Shown here: positions 23,801-27,835 of the stretch, piece after piece
Numbering within the stretch: position 1 is the stretch's first letter
How the letters are laid out: each line of letters begins with the position of its first letter
Assembly (NCBI GenBank): GCA_039026915.1
Contig: JBCCLJ010000076.1
Span: 1-27,835 of the forward strand
Length of the DNA: 27,835 nucleotides
Reading direction: 5' to 3'
DNA from: JBCCLJ01 sp039026915
GTDB lineage: Bacteria > Acidobacteriota > Thermoanaerobaculia > Multivoradales > Multivoraceae
Program-made: the position numbers and the translations under genes
The notes under the pieces: generated by a model
Told to the model about the DNA's origin: nothing
The model's database searches: none
The model's input: the letters and a program-made list of their open reading frames with translations, nothing else

Positions 23801-25054
23801 ATGACCAAATCAGCAGAGCGACCTGAGCCTCCGAATCGCGACGACCTCGACGCGCTTCTCGACACCGCGCCGCGCAAGAGGCGCGGCCTGCTCGTCGCTG
23901 GCGCCGCGTGTCTGGCGCTCGTCGGGGTTCTCGTCACCCGGCCCGCTCGTTCGGTCGACCGTCAGTACGACACCGTCTCCATCGAACGACGTGACCTCGT
24001 GGCCACCGTCTCAGCCACCGGCCGGCTCGAGCCCACCGAGCAGGTGGAGGTCGGCAGCGAACTCTCGGGTCTCGTCGCCGCGGTGACGGTGGAAACGAAC
24101 GCCAGGGTCTCGAAAGGTCAGGTTCTGGCGCGCATCGACACGACCAAGCTCGAGCGCCAGACCGAACGCAGTCGCGCTGCTCGCGCCTCCGCGGAGGCGA
24201 GACTCCGGCAGTCGGAGGCGACCCGGGTCGAGGCCAACGCCGACCTCTTTCGGCTCGAAGAGCTCCACCGCCTCTCCGAAGGTCTGACGCCCGCGAGGGC
24301 CGAGCTCGACCGTGCCCGCGCCGCCCAGCAGCGCGCCGAGGCCGCCGTCAGTGTCGCCGAGGCCGACGTTGCCGAATCGAAGGCTGCGGTGCTCGCCAAC
24401 GAGATCGACCTGCAGCGCAGCACGATTCGCTCACCGATCGACGGCGTCGTTCTCGAGCGGCGCGTGGACCCCGGCCAGACGGTCGCTGCCTCCTTTCAGT
24501 CGCCCGTGCTCTTCACGATCGGCCAAGACCTGAGCAAGATGGACCTGGTCGTCTACGTCGCCGAGGCCGACGTCGGCCGCGTCACGGCGGGTCAAACGGC
24601 GACCTTCACGGTGGACGCGTGGCCAGAGGTCGAGTTCGAAGCGGTCGTTCGCAAGGTCAGTTTCGGCTCTCAAACGGTCGAGAACGTCGTCAGCTACGAG
24701 GCCGAGCTGGTCGTCGAGAACGCCGAGCTCCGCTTGCGACCCGGCATGACCGCCACCGCCTCGATCCGGGTCGCGGAGCGCAACGGCGTGCTCGCCGTCT
24801 CGAACGCCGCATTGCGTTTCCGGCCTCCGGTGGCCAAGGCCTCGCGAGGCTTCTCGCTTCTCCCGCGACCGCCAGATCTCTCTGCCAGCCCTGCCCCCGA
24901 CGACGAAGCGGCGATCCACCTTCTGGACGAAGGAGAACTTTCGAAGGTCCTCGTCGAACCCGGCCTGAGCGACGGCCGCTGGACGGAGATTCGGGGAGAC
25001 GAGCTTCGCGCGGGCCAACCGGTGGTCGTCGAGATCGTGGAGGCAGCAACGTGA
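23801..25054 (+). CDS. periplasmic adaptor (MacA-like HlyD family) of an ABC export system
   Basis: 417 residues from the ATG at 23801, with GGAG (23789-23792) upstream; the frame extends to a GTG at 23759 inside a hairpin, judged not used. Seen: short cytoplasmic N-terminus, one membrane anchor (about 28-46), lipoyl half VEVGSELSGLVAAVTVETNARVSKGQVLARID, long Ala/Glu/Arg-rich coiled-coil hairpin (about 110-205), lipoyl return RSTIRSPIDGVVLERRVDPGQTV, and beta-barrel segments ending in LRPGMTATASIRV. This is the MacA architecture. The stop overlaps the ATPase GTG start by four bases. It would link the inner-membrane MacB-like pair to an outer-membrane TolC-type channel, not present here. Confidence 0.9.
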   Translation: MTKSAERPEPPNRDDLDALLDTAPRKRRGLLVAGAACLALVGVLVTRPARSVDRQYDTVSIERRDLVATVSATGRLEPTEQVEVGSELSGLVAAVTVETNARVSKGQVLARIDTTKLERQTERSRAARASAEARLRQSEATRVEANADLFRLEELHRLSEGLTPARAELDRARAAQQRAEAAVSVAEADVAESKAAVLANEIDLQRSTIRSPIDGVVLERRVDPGQTVAASFQSPVLFTIGQDLSKMDLVVYVAEADVGRVTAGQTATFTVDAWPEVEFEAVVRKVSFGSQTVENVVSYEAELVVENAELRLRPGMTATASIRVAERNGVLAVSNAALRFRPPVAKASRGFSLLPRPPDLSASPAPDDEAAIHLLDEGELSKVLVEPGLSDGRWTEIRGDELRAGQPVVVEIVEAAT

Positions 25055-25764
25055 CGCCTCTGATTCGCCTGCGCGGCATCACCAAGACCTACGGCTCCGG
25101 TAGCGCCGCCTTTCAGGCACTCCGCGGCGTCGACCTCGACGTCGAGGCCGGTGACTTCGTCGCCATCATGGGCCCGAGCGGCTCGGGCAAATCGACGCTC
25201 ATGAACTTGCTCGGCTGCTTGGACAAACCGAACGACGGCGAGTACCTGTTCGGCGGCCGAGCCCTGCAGGGACTCTCGAACGAGCAGCGCGCGTTGATCC
25301 GACGCCACTATCTGGGGTTCATCTTCCAGGGCTTCAACCTGCTCTCGCGAACGACCGCGCTCGAGAACGTCGAGCTCCCTCTGCTCTATCGCGGCGTCGC
25401 CCGAGGCGATCGACGCCGGCGGGCACAGCGTGCCCTCGACGCCGTCGGACTGCTGCCCTGGCAGAGTCACGCCCCGAACGAGCTCAGCGGCGGCCAGCAG
25501 CAGCGCGTCGCGGTCGCGAGAGCGCTCGCGGGAGATCCCCGGGTGCTGTTCGCGGACGAGCCCACTGGCAACCTCGATTCCAAATCGAGCCAGGACGTCA
25601 TGGAGAGGATCGTCGAGCTCAACCACGTCCGCGGAATCACCGTGATTCTGGTGACGCATGAGCCCGAGATGGCGGAGTACGCGCGTCGGGTGATTACCGT
25701 ACGCGACGGCCTCATCGCCAGCGACGTGCGCCAGGCGGGCGCGCCGGCCGCCGGAGCAGCCTAG
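25051..25764 (+). CDS. ABC transporter ATPase (MacB/LolD type)
   Basis: 237 residues; GTG start at 25051 inside the adaptor stop. Walker A GPSGSGKST (41-49), Q-loop Gln93 (FIFQGFNLL), signature LSGGQQQR (145-152), Walker B VLFADE (165-170), D-loop GNLDS, H-loop His203. The wording MNLLGCLDKPNDGEYLFGG is typical of the MacB/LolD group. Powers the permease in the next gene, which overlaps it by one base. In MacB proper the ATPase and permease are one chain; here they are separate. Confidence 0.95.
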   Translation: MTPLIRLRGITKTYGSGSAAFQALRGVDLDVEAGDFVAIMGPSGSGKSTLMNLLGCLDKPNDGEYLFGGRALQGLSNEQRALIRRHYLGFIFQGFNLLSRTTALENVELPLLYRGVARGDRRRRAQRALDAVGLLPWQSHAPNELSGGQQQRVAVARALAGDPRVLFADEPTGNLDSKSSQDVMERIVELNHVRGITVILVTHEPEMAEYARRVITVRDGLIASDVRQAGAPAAGAA

Positions 25765-26972
25765 TGCTCTGGAACGCCCTCACGATCGCGCTGCAGGAGA
25801 TCCGTCGCAACGTCGTGCGCGGGATTCTCACGGTGCTCGGCGTCGTCATCGGCGTGGCCGCCGTCGTCATCATGGTCAGCCTCGGCCAGGGGGCGACGGC
25901 TTCGGTGACCTCTCAGGTCGAGAGCCTCGGCAGCCAACTCGTGATGATCATCCCGGGCAGCGGCCAGGGCCCCGGCGGCGCCGCAGCTCCGGGATTCACC
26001 TTGGCGGACGCCGAAGCGGTCGAGGACGTCGCCGGCGTCGCAGCGCTCGCGCCGGTGCGCAACGTTCGGCTCAAGGCCGTCTACCTTCAAGAAGACTGGT
26101 CGACGCAAGCGATCGGAAGCACGGACGACTACTTCGACGTCGGCGGTTGGACGCTCGCCTCCGGGCGCACCTTCAACGACGCCGAGGTCCTGGGCGCACG
26201 TCCCGTCTGCGTCGTCGGCGCCACCGTCGCGGGCGAGCTCTTCGGCCAGCAGGAACCGATCGGCGCGCAGATTCGACTGAAGTCGATGGCCTGCGAAGTG
26301 ATCGGCGTGCTCGAGGGCAAAGGGCAGGGCGCGATGGGCCAGGACCAGGACAGCATCGTCGTCGTTCCGTTCACGACGCTGCAGCGGCGACTCGCCGGAA
26401 GGCGAGGCAGCCGCGAGGTCGACCTCATGATGGTCTCGGTCCGACAAGGCGTTCCCGCAGCACGCGTGGTCCGCGACACGACCTCGATTCTGCGCGAGCG
26501 CCGCGGCATGACCGCCGGCGAAGACGACGACTTCAGCGTGCTCGACACGAAGGAGATCGTCGAGGCGCTGAGCTCGACGACGCGGGTACTGACGCTGCTT
26601 CTCGGAGCCGTCGCCGCGATCAGCCTGCTCGTCGGCGGCATCGGCATCATGAACATCATGCTGGTCTCGGTGACCGAGCGGACCCGCGAGATCGGCATCC
26701 GCATGTCGATCGGTGCTCTCCCGGGCGAGGTGCTGCTGCAGTTTCTGGTCGAGGCGCTCGTTCTGTCGCTCCTGGGCGGCCTCGTCGGTCTCGTGCTGGC
26801 CGGCGGTGGCAGCCTGGCGCTGGCGCGGGCGCTCAACGTGCCGTTCGTCTTCGATCTGCAGATCAACCTCATCGCCTTCGGCTTCTCCGCTGCCGTCGGC
26901 GTCGTCTTCGGCTACGCGCCGGCCCGGCGCGCGGCGCGTCTCGACCCGATCGACGCCCTTCGCTTCGAATGA
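25764..26972 (+). CDS. ABC transporter permease (MacB-like, FtsX family)
   Basis: 402 residues; GTG start at 25764 shares one base with the ATPase stop. Order: TM1 (about 20-40, GILTVLGVVIGVAAVVIMVS), a large periplasmic domain (about 45-275), then three membrane segments (about 280-300, 325-350, 365-385) with the FtsX-family signature GGIGIMNIMLVSVTERTREIGIR and ending PARRAARLDPIDALRFE. This is the mechanotransmission fold of MacB, which drives periplasmic export through an adaptor and TolC-like channel rather than moving substrate across the inner membrane. Substrate (macrolide, peptide, lipoprotein or siderophore) unknown. Confidence 0.93.
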   Translation: MLWNALTIALQEIRRNVVRGILTVLGVVIGVAAVVIMVSLGQGATASVTSQVESLGSQLVMIIPGSGQGPGGAAAPGFTLADAEAVEDVAGVAALAPVRNVRLKAVYLQEDWSTQAIGSTDDYFDVGGWTLASGRTFNDAEVLGARPVCVVGATVAGELFGQQEPIGAQIRLKSMACEVIGVLEGKGQGAMGQDQDSIVVVPFTTLQRRLAGRRGSREVDLMMVSVRQGVPAARVVRDTTSILRERRGMTAGEDDDFSVLDTKEIVEALSSTTRVLTLLLGAVAAISLLVGGIGIMNIMLVSVTERTREIGIRMSIGALPGEVLLQFLVEALVLSLLGGLVGLVLAGGGSLALARALNVPFVFDLQINLIAFGFSAAVGVVFGYAPARRAARLDPIDALRFE

Positions 26973-27008
26973 CCCGGCAGCCCCGCGCTGCCTTTTCAGG
27001 AGACATCC

Positions 27009-27835
27009 ATGTCGAGAATCCTGCCCCTCTTCCTGCTCATGTTGTGGACCGCCTCGACTGCGCTCGCCTCGGACGAGGACTGCGCCGGCGAGCCGAAGCG
27101 GCTCACGACCGCCGCCGGAGTCGAGTTCGTGCGTACCCCCGACGCCTGCTTCGAAGGACTTCCGGACTGGCCCTACGAACCGCGGTACGTCGAGATCGAC
27201 GGACTGCGTCAGGGCTACGCCGAAGCCGGCCCGGCCGACGGGCCCACCGTGCTGCTCCTTCATGGCCAACCGACCTGGTCGTACCTCTACCGCAAGATGA
27301 TCCCTGTTCTCGCCGACGCAGGGTTTCGAGTGATCGCCATGGACCACCTCGGCATGGGGCGCTCCGACAAGCCGACGGCGGTCAGCTCCTACAGCTACCT
27401 CGGTCACAACGAGAGACTTTGGAGCTTCATCGAAAAGCTCGACCTGCGGGACATCCATCTCTTCGTGCAGGACTGGGGCAGCCTGATCGGCCTGCGCATT
27501 GCGGGGCTCCACCCGGAGCGCTTCGCCAAGATCGCCGTGGGCGACGGCATGCTGCCCGTGATTCCCGCTTCGATGCAGCCTTTTCCAGCCGTGGAGAAGC
27601 CTGACGAGGTCGTCGATCTGCCGTCGCCCTTCGCCTCGTTGCCTGCCCAGCAGGTCCCCTTCTACGACGGCTGCGAGCTCCTCGTGGAGGAAACGATCGA
27701 CTTCGGTGACTGGATCCGCTTCTCCATGACCGCGCGCTCTTTCCAGCCCTCCCAGGTGATCGAGGCACTCACCTGGTTCGACCTCCCCTCGGCCGAAGAG
27801 GCAGCCTACGACGCTCCGTTCCCGCACCGCGCCTA
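27009..27835 (+). CDS. exported haloalkane-dehalogenase-like alpha/beta hydrolase, 3'-truncated
   Basis: 275 residues are visible; the C-terminal part with the catalytic His and probably the acid lies beyond the window. Ribosome-binding site CAGGAGA (26997-27003). Signal peptide about 1-20 (RILPLFLLMLWTASTALA), unusual because most known haloalkane dehalogenases are cytoplasmic. Seen: FVRTPDACFEGLPDWPYEP, as in the N-terminus of DhlA-type enzymes; HGQPTWSYLYRKMIP (85-99; Gln87 where DhlA has Glu56); nucleophile elbow VQDWGSLIG with Asp155 and halide-stabilising Trp156; cap-domain end AYDAPFPHRA. Family reaction: hydrolysis of carbon-halogen bonds to alcohols. The Gln substitution and missing C-terminus leave dehalogenase activity uncertain; an epoxide hydrolase or other hydrolase is possible. 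Confidence 0.8.
   Translation, partial: MSRILPLFLLMLWTASTALASDEDCAGEPKRLTTAAGVEFVRTPDACFEGLPDWPYEPRYVEIDGLRQGYAEAGPADGPTVLLLHGQPTWSYLYRKMIPVLADAGFRVIAMDHLGMGRSDKPTAVSSYSYLGHNERLWSFIEKLDLRDIHLFVQDWGSLIGLRIAGLHPERFAKIAVGDGMLPVIPASMQPFPAVEKPDEVVDLPSPFASLPAQQVPFYDGCELLVEETIDFGDWIRFSMTARSFQPSQVIEALTWFDLPSAEEAAYDAPFPHRA

Noticed and set aside
25761..27827. 688-codon open frame on the minus strand
   Set aside because: It is antisense to the permease and hydrolase genes, both of which have clear family motifs. Long antisense frames are expected in GC-rich DNA; the translation is Asp/Glu/Arg/His-rich and low in recognisable motifs.

Overview
The window is GC-rich bacterial DNA, densely packed on both strands, with frequent GTG starts and 1-8 base gene overlaps. 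The organism is probably a free-living, diderm, illuminated-habitat bacterium. The unnamed secreted family at 20389-21459, the TMEM43 and DUF3179 proteins and the BNR/PPC secreted protein remind me of Acidobacteriota (Thermoanaerobaculia-like) or Gemmatimonadota/Myxococcota. That taxonomic guess rests on memory, not on a search. I saw no tRNA, rRNA, CRISPR array, insertion sequence or phage module.

Layout. (1) 1-4133: the 3' part of a periplasmic adaptor gene and a complete RND efflux permease. (2) 4223-5362: a SolA/sarcosine-oxidase-type flavoenzyme. (3) 5422-12968: a light module. A CarH/LitR-type B12-dependent photoreceptor repressor (minus strand) diverges from a five-gene operon encoding a DTE-type proton-pumping rhodopsin, a fused CrtI-CrtB protein, lycopene cyclase CrtY, the carotene-cleaving enzyme Blh and a polyprenyl (GGPP) synthase. 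Together these make retinal from isoprenoid diphosphates and load it on the pump, and the repressor should switch the set on in light. (4) 12982-15367, minus strand: a TMEM43-family membrane protein and a DUF3179 lipoprotein-like gene. The DUF3179 gene is interrupted by one in-frame TGA exactly where the family's conserved Cys is expected, so it is a candidate selenoprotein. (5) 15535-20329: three tightly linked secreted proteins (S74 intramolecular-chaperone protein, PQQ-like propeller, BNR/sortilin-like repeat protein with a PPC domain), then an unnamed secreted protein at 20389-21459. (6) 21456-26972: a Cpx-like two-component system (minus) diverging from a MacAB-like adaptor/ATPase/permease operon, with a CpxR-type direct repeat and a terminator-like hairpin between them. 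(7) 27009-end: an exported haloalkane-dehalogenase-like hydrolase, cut by the window end.

The most interesting points are the candidate DUF3179 selenoprotein with a SECIS-like hairpin, the CrtI-CrtB fusion followed at once by crtY (the domain order of the eukaryotic thraustochytrid CrtIBY protein), and the B12 photoreceptor placed to control a rhodopsin/retinal operon.
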